IMG/VR virus record: IMGVR_UViG_3300046003_007892
Span: 124,001-188,000 of that record
Reading direction: 5' to 3' (one strand)
Origin: a virus
Length of the DNA stretch: 64,000 nucleotides
The notes under the pieces are model-generated. The model had not been told where the DNA came from. It saw only the letters and a program-made list of their open reading frames with translations, and made no database searches. The position numbers were made by a program, and so were the translations under genes. Positions 15,419 through 22,960 of this stretch are shown here, one piece after another. Position 1 is the stretch's first letter; each line of letters begins with the position of its first letter.

Positions 15419-15487
15419 GCGCCCGAAAGGCCTATCCTGGGCTTCTAACCCCCAAGGGTGAGGTTTCGATTACCTCCGGGCGCACCA
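15419..15487 (+). tRNA. Unusual tRNA, anticodon CUA, reduced D arm
   Basis: A perfect 7-bp acceptor (GCGCCCG with CGGGCGC), A73 and an encoded CCA bound it. The T arm is normal (GAGGT, loop TTCGATT, ACCTC) and the variable loop is AGGGT. The anticodon stem is TGGG/CCCA with a C-C mismatch next to loop TTCTAAC, placing CTA at 15445-15447 after the conserved U33. Only 10 nt lie between positions 9 and 27, so the D arm is at most a 2-bp stem. Anticodon CUA would read amber codons. The acceptor and loop recall tRNA-Arg(UCU), a possible ancestor. A decayed or tRNA-like end of the upstream RNA is the alternative. Confidence 0.6.
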
Positions 15488-15494
15488 TTTTGAG

Positions 15495-15530
15495 GAAAGG
15501 CGGGGACCAGCGGGTCTCCGCCTTTCTTTC
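15495..15530 (+). terminator. Strong terminator after the RNA-tRNA unit
   Basis: A long hairpin (GAAAGGCGG, bulge, GACC, AGCG loop, GGTC, CCGCCTTTC) is followed by TTTC. It separates the first tRNA unit from the next one. The following 15532-15654 stretch holds two more hairpins (GCTTGGG/CCCAAGC and CGCCA/TGGCG) but no gene. Confidence 0.8.
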
Positions 15531-15654
15531 ACAGGCTTCGGTGGCTTGGGAACCTGGGACCCAAGCGACTGTTGAGCCGCCATTGTCTTCGGAGGTGGCG
15601 GTGTGGGGGCGGTATGGATTTGGCGGCGCCGCTGGCCTGCCGTCCCCAACCAGC

Positions 15655-15730
15655 GCGTCGTTAGCTCAGATGGTAGAGCATCGGCTTCTAACACCGAGGG
15701 TCACGGGTTCGAGTCCCGTCCGACGCGCCA
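15655..15730 (+). tRNA. tRNA with anticodon CUA (amber suppressor type)
   Basis: This is a canonical 76-nt cloverleaf: D stem GCTC/GAGC, G18-G19, T stem ACGGG/CCCGT with TTCGAGT loop, variable loop GGGTC, G73 and encoded CCA. Counting from position 1 puts CTA at 34-36, with U33 and A37. The anticodon loop is TTCTAAC, the same as in the tRNA 240 nt upstream, and position 31-39 is again a mismatch (C-A). Position 7-66 is also mismatched. It should decode UAG. Which synthetase charges it is not clear; the phage encodes AspRS, SerRS and LysRS, and G73 is an Asp identity base. Confidence 0.85.
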
Positions 15731-15783
15731 TTTCCTTTACAATAAATCTTGCCTTTGCTGCATTGCGATGGTATCCCTATTTT

Positions 15784-16371
15784 ATGCAAAATAGTAATGT
15801 CTCTTTGGTCCGAGCAGATGGCTCGCCCCGCATCCGCGTCAACCTGGACGTCGATGGCGTCATGTGTGATTTCGATGGCTGGTGCCGCACCAACTACGGT
15901 GGCGGCTCGCGCGAACTCTCGTTCGAAAACCCCGATGGCAGCATCCTGACTGGCGACGAAGCCCTGTGGGCCTATGTCGATCAGCACCCGGAGTTCTGGC
16001 TCGACATGCCGTTCTTCTACGGTGCCGACGAAATCATGGACATCTGCCGCCCCTACGGCGTCCGGTTCCTGACCGGCTGCCCGCGCGATGAGAATCGTTT
16101 CGCTCGCGCCTCGGCCGAAAAGGTCCAGAAACTGAACGGCAAGTTCCCCGGCATCGAAGTCGTCACGTGCTGGTCGAAGCACAAGATGCTCCACATGCAG
16201 GAGCCCGGCGACATCCTGGTCGATGATTTCATCGCCAACATTCGCCGCTGGGAAAAGGCGGGCGGCTGCGCGGTCTACTTCAAGACCCACAAGCAGGCCG
16301 TGTCCGATCTCCGTTCGGCTCTGGCTCGTCAGTTCCCCGACATCAAAGCGGGCGAGCGCGTCTGGGTGTGA
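15784..16371 (+). CDS. 5'(3')-deoxyribonucleotidase-like HAD phosphatase
   Basis: The 195-residue protein begins after a short polar stretch with the HAD motif I LDVDGVMCDFDG. It ends with ILVDDFIANIRRWEKAGGCAVYF, which matches motif IV and the closing strand of the NT5C family. These enzymes remove phosphate from deoxynucleoside monophosphates. A phage copy would adjust nucleotide pools or dispose of host nucleotides. It is the first protein gene after the tRNA and overlaps the next start by one base (TGATG). Confidence 0.85.
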   Translation: MQNSNVSLVRADGSPRIRVNLDVDGVMCDFDGWCRTNYGGGSRELSFENPDGSILTGDEALWAYVDQHPEFWLDMPFFYGADEIMDICRPYGVRFLTGCPRDENRFARASAEKVQKLNGKFPGIEVVTCWSKHKMLHMQEPGDILVDDFIANIRRWEKAGGCAVYFKTHKQAVSDLRSALARQFPDIKAGERVWV

Positions 16372-16757
16372 TGACCACGGTCCTCTATCCTCTGTCACCA
16401 CGCCAGAAGATCATGGCCTTGATCATTCACGCCCATGCGGCTGTACTGAATAAGAAAAGCCGGTCGTATCCCGACGCAGATTTCGGCGACATCGACTGGT
16501 TTTTCGAGGTCAAAGAGTTCGGCTACACGATGAACTTCAGACTATCGAGTCCTCACGAAATCATGACCCGTGACTGGAAGGTCTATATGGACCCTTCTCT
16601 TCAGGATATGAATTTCGTAGCCAACACCGATGACTTCGGATATTTCACCAAATCGTTCTGGCAACTCTACAGAGACGTCAACGCGGTCTTCGCCAAAGAG
16701 CCGACGCCCGACTGGTTGGTGCCTCGTCTGAAGAAAATAGGGGGCTGTCATCCCTAA
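16371..16757 (+). CDS. Small paralogous phage protein, possible +1 frameshift donor
   Basis: The 128-residue protein has the family's alternating pattern (EFGYTMNFRLSSPHE, FVANTDDFGYFTKSFW). Its last codons are CAT CCC TAA. Reading +1 after CCC leads without a stop into the frame ending at 17013, which itself has no ATG, GTG or TTG start for its first 48 codons. CCC before a stop codon is a known +1 slip context in other phages. The alternative is that the downstream frame starts at ATC 16750. Function unknown. Confidence 0.65.
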   Translation: MTTVLYPLSPRQKIMALIIHAHAAVLNKKSRSYPDADFGDIDWFFEVKEFGYTMNFRLSSPHEIMTRDWKVYMDPSLQDMNFVANTDDFGYFTKSFWQLYRDVNAVFAKEPTPDWLVPRLKKIGGCHP

Positions 16758-17013
16758 GGCGCGAAAGAAAAAATGTTTCCGGCGCCTCTACACGCCGGAC
16801 TCGACCGGACTCGAATTCCGTTTCGATTTCGTTCGTCCGCTGGGTTCTCGGGCGCGGGCAACGCACCCTCTACGGGATGACCAGTTGCAGGAAATGTGGG
16901 GGCATTGGAGCCGTGACAGCATCGAGCTAGATGACGAGCGGCAGATGATCTCGCTCTACTTTGAGGATGAACGTGATTTTGTCCTCGCCAGCCTGACAAT
17001 TCCCGCAGAATAA
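16750..17013 (+). CDS. Small paralogous protein without a standard start (ATC start or +1 frameshift)
   Basis: The frame is open from a TAG at 16738 to TAA at 17011-17013 and clearly coding: after a basic KARKKK opening it has FRFDFVRP and HWSRDSIELDDERQMISLYF with an acidic helix, the signature of the phage's small-protein family. AGGGGG lies 5 nt before ATC 16750, which would give PKARKKK as a natural N-terminus. Alternatively ribosomes slip +1 at CCC-TAA of the previous gene. An ATG at 16894 exists but would discard half the protein. A sequencing error (ATG to ATC) is also possible. Confidence 0.6.
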   Translation: MPKARKKKCFRRLYTPDSTGLEFRFDFVRPLGSRARATHPLRDDQLQEMWGHWSRDSIELDDERQMISLYFEDERDFVLASLTIPAE

Positions 17014-17055
17014 GCTTGCCAGGATGGCAACGGGCCTGTAAGGAAAGATTTCTAC

Positions 17056-17146
17056 GCGAGGGTGCCAGAGCATTCAAATGGGCCGGACTGCAAATCCGGT
17101 GGAGCCAATAACTCCTACGAAGGTGCGAATCCTTCCCCTCGCTCCA
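17056..17146 (+). tRNA. tRNA-Cys (GCA) with a long variable arm
   Basis: The 91-nt tRNA has acceptor GCGAGGG/CCCTCGC, U73 and encoded CCA. The anticodon stem CCGGA/TCCGG holds loop CTGCAAA, giving GCA at 17090-17092. The variable region is a class II arm (GGAG pairing with CTCC), normally seen in Ser, Leu and Tyr tRNAs, and the T loop starts TGC rather than TTC. U73 and GCA are cysteine identity elements. The long arm is what SerRS reads, so charging by the phage SerRS cannot be excluded. Confidence 0.85.
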
Positions 17147-17164
17147 CCCTTTCTGGAGCCAGTC

Positions 17165-17641
17165 GTGAATGTCGTAGACGAACACGAATACGGCGACGAC
17201 GGCTACCTTCTCGAAATTCGCGACTGGTGGGGCGGAGAAAGCATCGGTGCCTTCGGTCATATCCCCATCAAGGAAGTCGCCACGCAGGCTCGGCGCGACG
17301 GTAGGTCGTTCGGCTCCCAGGTTCGCGACATCCGTGCATCGGAAGGCTACTACCTGAAATCCATCAACTACGGCGCCTACCATGAACTTCGAGTTGAGTT
17401 CGAAGGTCGGGCGGGTCGCCGGACCATAACCTTGGCTGAAATCTCGGACGCCGTCTACCGCACGTTTTTGGAGTTCAGCGTTTCGTTCGAGAAACCTTGG
17501 ACGTCGATGGTGGTCAGAGCCAGGAACAAACTCCCGGAAGGCTTCATCGTTGGTTTTCAGAGCGACGCCGACCTGACCAAATACATCATGATGCTGGACG
17601 CCGCGATTGCCAGCCTGAACAAACCCTTTATAGTCAAGTAG
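17165..17641 (+). CDS. Small paralogous phage protein, 158 aa
   Basis: The start is GTG 17165 with TGGAG upstream; earlier codons would run into the tRNA. It shows the fullest form of the repeated family: [18 protein letters not shown], a helix, [14 protein letters not shown], then [20 protein letters not shown]. The pattern is beta strands around a W-S/T strand, then F, an Asp and a C-terminal helix. It ends with TAG nine bases before the aspS start. Function unknown. Confidence 0.7.
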   Translation: MNVVDEHEYGDDGYLLEIRDWWGGESIGAFGHIPIKEVATQARRDGRSFGSQVRDIRASEGYYLKSINYGAYHELRVEFEGRAGRRTITLAEISDAVYRTFLEFSVSFEKPWTSMVVRARNKLPEGFIVGFQSDADLTKYIMMLDAAIASLNKPFIVK

Positions 17642-17649
17642 GCCCCAAG

Positions 17650-19596
17650 ATGAGCAAGTATCGCACCCACACCTGTGGCAAAGTAGACAAATGGACCGCT
17701 GGCGTCCGGGTCAAGCTCTCCGGCTGGGTCCATTCGCGTCGCGATCACGGTGGCCTGTGCTTCATCGATCTCCGGGACAACTACGGCATCGTCCAACTCG
17801 TCGCCCACCCCGAGAGCCCCGCTTTCGCTATCCTCAACGATGTCCGCCTCGAAAGCGTGATCTGCGTCGAGGGACCGGTGATTATGCGGGCCAAGGAACA
17901 CGTCAACGCCAATCTGGCTTCCGGCGAGGTCGAGGTTCAGGTCATGGCCTGCGAAGTTCTCAGCGAAGCCGAACCCCTTCCGGTGCCGGTCGTGCCGCCG
18001 CGCAACAAGGAAGGTGAGGAAGTCCTCTACCCGGAAGAGCTTCGCCTCAAGCACCGCTATCTCGACCTCCGCCGTGACGCCCTGCACCGCAACATTCTCC
18101 TCCGCAGCGACGTCATCGCTCATATTCGCGAGGGCATGATCTATCAGGGATTCCGGGAGTTTCAGACCCCCATCCTGACCGCCTCTTCGCCCGAGGGGGC
18201 GCGGGACTTCCTGGTGCCCTCCAGGGTCCATCCGGGCCAGTATTACGCCCTCCCGCAGGCCCCGCAGCAGTTCAAGCAACTCCTCATGGTCGCGGGCTTC
18301 GACCGCTATTTCCAGATCGCTCCCTGTTTCCGCGACGAGTCCGCGCGTGCCGACCGCAGCCCTGGTGAGTTCTACCAACTCGACATCGAGATGTCGTTCG
18401 TCGAGCAGGACGAAGTCTTCGCTGTCGCCGAAAAGATTCTGTCGAGCACCTTCGAAAAGTTCGCCCCCAAAGGCATGACCGTCGATCAGGCGCCCTACGT
18501 CCGTATTCCCTACCGGGAATCCATTCAGCGTTTCGGCTCCGACAAGCCCGATCTCCGAAACCCTCTGGAGTTCCGTGACGTCACCGAAACTTTCCGGGAC
18601 GGTGACTTCCCGTTCTTCGCCGACATGATCGCCAAGGACCCCGAGGCCCGCGTCTGGGGCATCGTGGCTTACGACAAGCAGTATCTGCAAGGCCTGCACG
18701 ACCCTCTGCTCCCCGAAGGCTATCCACTGGTCACGTCGGGTTTCTGCAAGAAAATGGACCAGTGGGCCAAAGACGAGGGACGGGGTCTGGCTTATATCCG
18801 CTACGCCGACGACCCCTATGTCGATGGCGTGACCCCCTATGCCCATCGCCCGCATGGGCCGGTGGCGAACAAGATCGGCGAAGACGCGGCTGGCAAGATC
18901 GGCCAGGACTTCAACATCCTCGACGCCAACGAGTGTGCCATCTTCTTCGTCGCGGGGCGGCCGGATGAGATGTATAAGTTCGCCGGACTGGTGCGCACCA
19001 AGCTGGGAGAAGAACTCGACCTGATCGAGAAGAATGCCTTCAGGTTCTGTTGGGTGGTTGACTTTCCCATGTTCGAACTCAACGACGAAGGCCGGGTGGA
19101 TTTCTCCCACAACCCCTTCTCGATGCCACAGGGCGAGATGGACGCTCTGGAGAACCAGAACCCGCTCGACATTCTCGCCTATCAATACGACATCGTCTGC
19201 AACGGCATCGAACTCTGCTCGGGCGGCATTCGGAACCACAAGCCGGAGATCATGCTCAAGGCTTTCGAGATCGCCGGGTATGGGCCCGAGATTGTCGAGC
19301 AGCAGTTCGGCGGTATGCTCAATGCTTTCCGCTACGGGGCTCCCCCGCATGGCGGCATGGCGCCCGGTATCGACCGCATCGTCATGCTCCTGGCTGGTGA
19401 GGAGAGCATCCGCGACGTCATCGCCTTCCCGCTCAACCAGCAGGGCCAGGATTTGATGATGAACGCGCCCGCGCCGCCGACCGAGAAACAGGTTCGGGAA
19501 CTCGGCCTGAAGGTTCGTCTCAAGGATGGGCCGCACCTCATCGACGGCAAGACCGCAGACGTCAAGAACGGCGTCATCACGGTGGTGCAGGGGTAG
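17650..19596 (+). CDS. aspS: Aspartyl-tRNA synthetase
   Basis: The 648-residue class II enzyme is complete and of bacterial type. An N-terminal anticodon-binding OB fold ([17 protein letters not shown]) comes first. Class II motif 1 lies near [20 protein letters not shown], motif 2 at [20 protein letters not shown], a GAD-like insertion follows, and motif 3 is at [14 protein letters not shown]. It charges tRNA-Asp. Carrying a whole AspRS is rare even in jumbo phages. It could keep charging going after host shut-off or charge the CUA tRNA that has G73; the latter is speculation. Confidence 0.97.
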   Translation: MSKYRTHTCGKVDKWTAGVRVKLSGWVHSRRDHGGLCFIDLRDNYGIVQLVAHPESPAFAILNDVRLESVICVEGPVIMRAKEHVNANLASGEVEVQVMACEVLSEAEPLPVPVVPPRNKEGEEVLYPEELRLKHRYLDLRRDALHRNILLRSDVIAHIREGMIYQGFREFQTPILTASSPEGARDFLVPSRVHPGQYYALPQAPQQFKQLLMVAGFDRYFQIAPCFRDESARADRSPGEFYQLDIEMSFVEQDEVFAVAEKILSSTFEKFAPKGMTVDQAPYVRIPYRESIQRFGSDKPDLRNPLEFRDVTETFRDGDFPFFADMIAKDPEARVWGIVAYDKQYLQGLHDPLLPEGYPLVTSGFCKKMDQWAKDEGRGLAYIRYADDPYVDGVTPYAHRPHGPVANKIGEDAAGKIGQDFNILDANECAIFFVAGRPDEMYKFAGLVRTKLGEELDLIEKNAFRFCWVVDFPMFELNDEGRVDFSHNPFSMPQGEMDALENQNPLDILAYQYDIVCNGIELCSGGIRNHKPEIMLKAFEIAGYGPEIVEQQFGGMLNAFRYGAPPHGGMAPGIDRIVMLLAGEESIRDVIAFPLNQQGQDLMMNAPAPPTEKQVRELGLKVRLKDGPHLIDGKTADVKNGVITVVQG

Positions 19597-19597
19597 C

Positions 19598-19912
19598 GTG
19601 AGGGGCATCGAACAACAGACGGTGTATGACAAGCCGCCGCCTGCGGTGGGTGTCCTCGCGGCTGCGCTGAACATCAGCATCCCGGAGGCCAAGGCGGCTC
19701 TTCGGGAGTTGATCTCCGCAGGCTACGTCATCGCCCCGCGTGAGCCTACAAACTCGATGCTGGTCGCCTACTTCGAATCCTACGGCAAAGTTGCCACCAA
19801 CCCGAATACGTTCGTGGTCGGTATTGGAAAAGCTCGGCGGCGATGGGCGGCGATGGGCAAAGCGGGAACAGCGGTCGCGCTCTCGACAAAGGCTATCCCA
19901 GATGAAACGTGA
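19598..19912 (+). CDS. Hypothetical protein with a winged-helix-like start, 104 aa
   Basis: The GTG start at 19598 follows the aspS stop by one base. Residues 15-48 (AVGVLAAALNISIPEAKAAL, then RELISAGYV) resemble a helix-turn-helix or winged helix. The rest is beta-like, then Ala-rich. A DNA- or RNA-binding role is possible but not shown. Confidence 0.6.
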   Translation: MRGIEQQTVYDKPPPAVGVLAAALNISIPEAKAALRELISAGYVIAPREPTNSMLVAYFESYGKVATNPNTFVVGIGKARRRWAAMGKAGTAVALSTKAIPDET

Positions 19913-20120
19913 TCTAGAAGCCATCGACGCCGCGACCGACGCTGCCGCAAAGGTGGTGTCGGCTCGCCTGCCGGAGATCATCCGCGAGCACATGGGCCGT
20001 GACATGACTTTCGCCGAGGTCATCCGTGCCGGTAATGCCGCTGTGCCCGACCCGGCCGCTGGGAGGTGCCGTGCGGCGATCTCGGTTGAACTCTATAAGG
20101 AAACGATGGCCCGCCTATGA
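19902..20120 (+). CDS. Hypothetical helical protein, 72 aa
   Basis: The ATG lies inside the end of the previous gene (11-base overlap). The protein is helical and Ala-rich (DAATDAAAKVVSARLPEIIR) and ends AISVELYKETMARL. No motif was recognised. Confidence 0.6.
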   Translation: MKRDLEAIDAATDAAAKVVSARLPEIIREHMGRDMTFAEVIRAGNAAVPDPAAGRCRAAISVELYKETMARL

Positions 20121-20506
20121 TCGACATCGACGACGAGGACAGCGAAGAAAAAGTCTGGGATGATTTCCAGAAAAACGGGTCAGCTTCGATCAGCATCAAC
20201 GGCGAGGTCGTGACCCTGACCGAACTCTTCTTCTACCGAGAGCCCGACAACCAAATCTTTTGGGCCGGGTACGTGGAGCCGCGTCGTGGTCGCGGTGGCG
20301 GCTGTGAAGACCTCAACATCCCCGACAAAGCCTTAGAGGCGATCTGTCCTGGACTGGGCATACACTGGAACACGTGCGAGCAGGGGCACGAAGTCGGCGA
20401 GCCCATCTACATGGGACGGAACAAACGGTCTCAGCAGCCCTACGATGAGGCGGAAATGAAGAGAATCGAGGCCATCTTCGTCTCGAAGGGTTTCCGGGTC
20501 CTCTAA
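20117..20506 (+). CDS. Hypothetical acidic protein, 129 aa
   Basis: It begins with an acidic stretch (DIDDEDSEEKVWDD), then beta strands (SASISINGEVVTLTELFFY) and a helical end with EMKRIEAIFVSKGFRVL. It overlaps the previous gene by 4 bases. No domain was recognised. Confidence 0.65.
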   Translation: MIDIDDEDSEEKVWDDFQKNGSASISINGEVVTLTELFFYREPDNQIFWAGYVEPRRGRGGGCEDLNIPDKALEAICPGLGIHWNTCEQGHEVGEPIYMGRNKRSQQPYDEAEMKRIEAIFVSKGFRVL

Positions 20507-20513
20507 CATTTAC

Positions 20514-20541
20514 TTGACAAGTCATCGCGGCATGCTACTGT
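20514..20541 (+). promoter_or_regulatory. Early-type promoter with ACTTGACAAGT
   Basis: TTGACA, 16 nt, TACTGT. The -35 box lies inside the near-palindrome ACTTGACAAGT seen at several other promoters of this phage. Confidence 0.7.
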
Positions 20542-20568
20542 GCGGCATCGCTTCACAGGATTGTCCCG

Positions 20569-21426
20569 ATGATCGTCGCCCCGCACCTTCACCTCGCCCT
20601 CTTCTGCCTCGTCAGTTTCCAGGTCTGGACTCGCGAAGACCGCGCGTGGGTGGTCGGCGCCAAGGATGAGATCGACCTCGATTTTGAGGGCGTGCAGGAA
20701 CTGATCGACCTCGGTCTCGTGGACCGTCAGGTGAACCCCAAGCAAGGCGCCAACGTCGGCAACACGTGGCTGCGCGTCGATGACTACGACAGCCCGGCCA
20801 ATAAGGCGTTCGACGAGACGTTCGCTGTCCATCCCCTGCCGGAACATCCGGGCCTGTGGGCCATCGGCGACTGGGATGAGGGCACGAACACCATCTACGT
20901 CCCGGCACCGGAAGGCAGCGTCCAAGGCGAAAACGGCGTCTTCGACAGCGAATCGAACGGTTGCCTCATGATGCCGGTCAATACGCCGGTCCCGCGTCTC
21001 CGCAACGCCTTCAACGAAGACCTCAGGATGTGGGGGCCGACGACCGAGAGAAACGCCTACTATGCGCGTTTCCGGGGTTCGAAGCGGCGTCACAATGTCG
21101 GCTACGCCGACGCCTCCATGCTGGCCACGCTGCGGTGTATCATCGAAGATGAGGTCTACTCGTCGGGTCACCTCTACTGCGTGGGGGTCGAGGACAAGTT
21201 CAAGGGCACGGGCAAGTATGCCCCTATTCTCGACAGCAGTGCCCTGTATGTGATGCTTCGCTTCGGCATTGCGGAAGTCACCCGCGAATACGAGCGCGGC
21301 GTCTCCAGCGAGGGCTACGGCGTCACCGACCTGGGCCGCAAGGTCTACGAAATCCTGATGGCCAACTACGACAAGTTGGCCGACAAGAAACGCTACGAAG
21401 AAATCGCCAAAGCGATGGGGTGGTAA
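20569..21426 (+). CDS. Hypothetical protein, 285 aa
   Basis: A soluble protein with an N-terminal helical part, a central beta-rich part (GLWAIGDWDEGTNTIYVPAP) and a C-terminal part that looks like a winged helix (ALYVMLRFGIAEVTREYERG, then a VTDLGRKVYEIL helix typical of marR-like tails). No catalytic motif was found. It has its own promoter and starts 28 nt after the -10 box. It is the largest unknown in this operon. Confidence 0.7.
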   Translation: MIVAPHLHLALFCLVSFQVWTREDRAWVVGAKDEIDLDFEGVQELIDLGLVDRQVNPKQGANVGNTWLRVDDYDSPANKAFDETFAVHPLPEHPGLWAIGDWDEGTNTIYVPAPEGSVQGENGVFDSESNGCLMMPVNTPVPRLRNAFNEDLRMWGPTTERNAYYARFRGSKRRHNVGYADASMLATLRCIIEDEVYSSGHLYCVGVEDKFKGTGKYAPILDSSALYVMLRFGIAEVTREYERGVSSEGYGVTDLGRKVYEILMANYDKLADKKRYEEIAKAMGW

Positions 21427-21427
21427 G

Positions 21428-21730
21428 ATGGCCCAGACGGGAAGACTTGTTCGGAAAACCGACCACGACACCGACGCCGGTATTCTGGCCGTCTACAGCA
21501 ATGGCCTGACCGGAAAGTTCGTCTGCCTCTACGACGGTGCCGCGCAGGGTCTGGACACCGACGCGGGGAAATACACCCTGCTGTGCACCTGCCACGGCCT
21601 GACGCTGTCCCACAACAACCGCGCCCAAGCGGCGCAGATGGCCCGCAACCCGACTGAATGGTGCGAGGAGTGCCGCGATGCGGACGACGAACTCCAAGCC
21701 CTGGCGGCCAAGATCAAAGGAGAACTGTAA
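21428..21730 (+). CDS. Small zinc-ribbon-like protein, 100 aa
   Basis: Cysteines and a histidine are placed as CTCHGL, then WCEEC near the C-terminus, with a helix between (NRAQAAQMARNP). This recalls short bacterial and actinophage proteins with a C-x-H then WCxxC layout, likely binding one zinc. Function unknown. It is followed by an overlapping gene (TAATG). Confidence 0.65.
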   Translation: MAQTGRLVRKTDHDTDAGILAVYSNGLTGKFVCLYDGAAQGLDTDAGKYTLLCTCHGLTLSHNNRAQAAQMARNPTEWCEECRDADDELQALAAKIKGEL

Positions 21731-21936
21731 TGCGTCTCGGCGAACTCAAGAAACAGATCGGCGACCATCCGGGCTCCGTCTTCGCTTGGTCGAACCTCCT
21801 CGATAGCTGGGTTGCCCAACAGAAGGGCAGTCTCAAGGATGCGCTCGACCACAAGTTCGAGAAGAAACGCAACGTCGAGACCTACATGAAGATCGAGCCC
21901 GCGACCGGGCGTCTGGTCCACGACCGCGAAGACTGA
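21730..21936 (+). CDS. Hypothetical protein, 68 aa
   Basis: The ATG overlaps the upstream stop. The protein is helical and basic (LSDW-type helices, SLKDALDHKFEKKRNVETYM). No motif was recognised. Confidence 0.6.
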   Translation: MRLGELKKQIGDHPGSVFAWSNLLDSWVAQQKGSLKDALDHKFEKKRNVETYMKIEPATGRLVHDRED

Positions 21937-21937
21937 C

Positions 21938-21965
21938 TTGACATTACCATCGGGGCGAGTATTGG
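21938..21965 (+). promoter_or_regulatory. Sigma70-type promoter
   Basis: TTGACA, 16 nt, TATTGG, ending 7 nt before the ATG at 21973, so the mRNA would be nearly leaderless. Confidence 0.6.
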
Positions 21966-21972
21966 GTATCGT

Positions 21973-22287
21973 ATGGAATGGTTCACCGAAAAATATGCAG
22001 CCCTGATGGCCAACGAAGTTTTCGTCTCGTTGGCCATGAGCGTGATCGCAGCCGTTGGCTCCACCATGCTGGTCGTCATGCCCCTCCTGGTCTGGTGCGC
22101 ATGGCGGGTGCGGAAGCACATGGCCGACATGGTCAACTGGGACGTCGTCCGCGTCGTCACCACGCAGGCCCACGAATATCAGATTCATCGAACCACCGGC
22201 AAGCGACGTGTGACCTCGCGTCTCATCCCCGTTCCGCCCATCGACAAAGACTGGCTGGCCGGTCGCACGGAGAAACTCCATGACTGA
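21973..22287 (+). CDS. Single-span membrane protein, 104 aa
   Basis: One long hydrophobic segment lies at about residues 17-45 (VFVSLAMSVIAAVGSTMLVV), then a basic cytoplasmic part (RKHMADMVNW, GKRRVTSR). By positive-inside reasoning the C-terminus is in the cytoplasm. It overlaps the Pth2-like membrane protein by 8 bases, so the two may act together at the membrane. Confidence 0.7.
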   Translation: MEWFTEKYAALMANEVFVSLAMSVIAAVGSTMLVVMPLLVWCAWRVRKHMADMVNWDVVRVVTTQAHEYQIHRTTGKRRVTSRLIPVPPIDKDWLAGRTEKLHD

Positions 22288-22960
22288 CGCTCCAATCAAG
22301 ACGGCGGCCGAAATAAGCCGCGAGTATCGTCGCAGCCTCAACAAATGGCAGATCGCTTTTCTGTATCTGTTCTGCGCTTGCGCCATCGCCTTCCTTGTTG
22401 TGATCATCGCCGCCGTGAACGGTTTCCTACCGGAATCGTATCTCAAGACGGCGGTCGAGACTTTTCCGTGGGTCATCGGGCCGATCTTTGGCGCCATCAT
22501 GGTCTTTCAAACCATGAGCATCATTGCCGAAGGCAAAGCCTTACTGGCGAGAGATGTGCGCATCGCCGCCCTGATGGCCCGCCGCTACAAAATCTACACA
22601 GTGGTCTCCCGTGAGGCCATGGCCAAGATGGGCGACGAGGTCGGCAAGATGTTCGCACAGGGCGGACACGCCGCCCTTCATGCTTGGTGGGATTCCTTCA
22701 CTCGCTTCCCCCTGTTTGCTAAGGCGTACAAGGACAGCCAGCACGCTTTCAAGATCACTCTGGTCGTGGACACCGATGCGGAGCTTGAGGCCCTCTACGA
22801 GGCCTTCCAGCCGATTTGCGGGGTATCCCTGGTTCGAGACGCCGGGTTCACCGTTTTCAAGGAGCCCACGATCACCTGTTTGGGCATCGGCCCCATCGCC
22901 GACGAGGACCGGGGTGCGCTGGCCGACCTGAAGACCCTGAGGCCCGCCAAGTCGAAATGA
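22280..22960 (+). CDS. Membrane-anchored Pth2-like peptidyl-tRNA hydrolase
   Basis: Two transmembrane segments occupy about residues 23-47 and 60-80. The remaining part matches the Pth2 fold: a first strand KIYTVVSREA, a Met-Gly-Lys-like loop and helix with AQGGHAALHAW, then KITLVVDTDAELEALYEAF, and the family ending LVRDAGFTVFKEPTITCLGI followed by GP. Pth2 frees tRNA from stalled peptidyl-tRNA in archaea, eukaryotes and some bacteria. A membrane-tethered phage version is unusual. It could recycle tRNA near the membrane, or the fold may have another role. Confidence 0.75.
   Translation: MTDAPIKTAAEISREYRRSLNKWQIAFLYLFCACAIAFLVVIIAAVNGFLPESYLKTAVETFPWVIGPIFGAIMVFQTMSIIAEGKALLARDVRIAALMARRYKIYTVVSREAMAKMGDEVGKMFAQGGHAALHAWWDSFTRFPLFAKAYKDSQHAFKITLVVDTDAELEALYEAFQPICGVSLVRDAGFTVFKEPTITCLGIGPIADEDRGALADLKTLRPAKSK

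Noticed and set aside
15125-15490. tmRNA, RNase P RNA or a group I intron in a tRNA
   Set aside because: The tRNA at the end has both acceptor halves within 69 nt, so it is not a split tmRNA or an interrupted tRNA. No tag frame, no RNase P conserved segments and no clear group I core were found.
17557-19692. Very long minus-strand frame opposite aspS
   Set aside because: It is the mirror of the AspRS codons (GC-rich third positions keep the opposite strand open) and has no domain or ribosome site.
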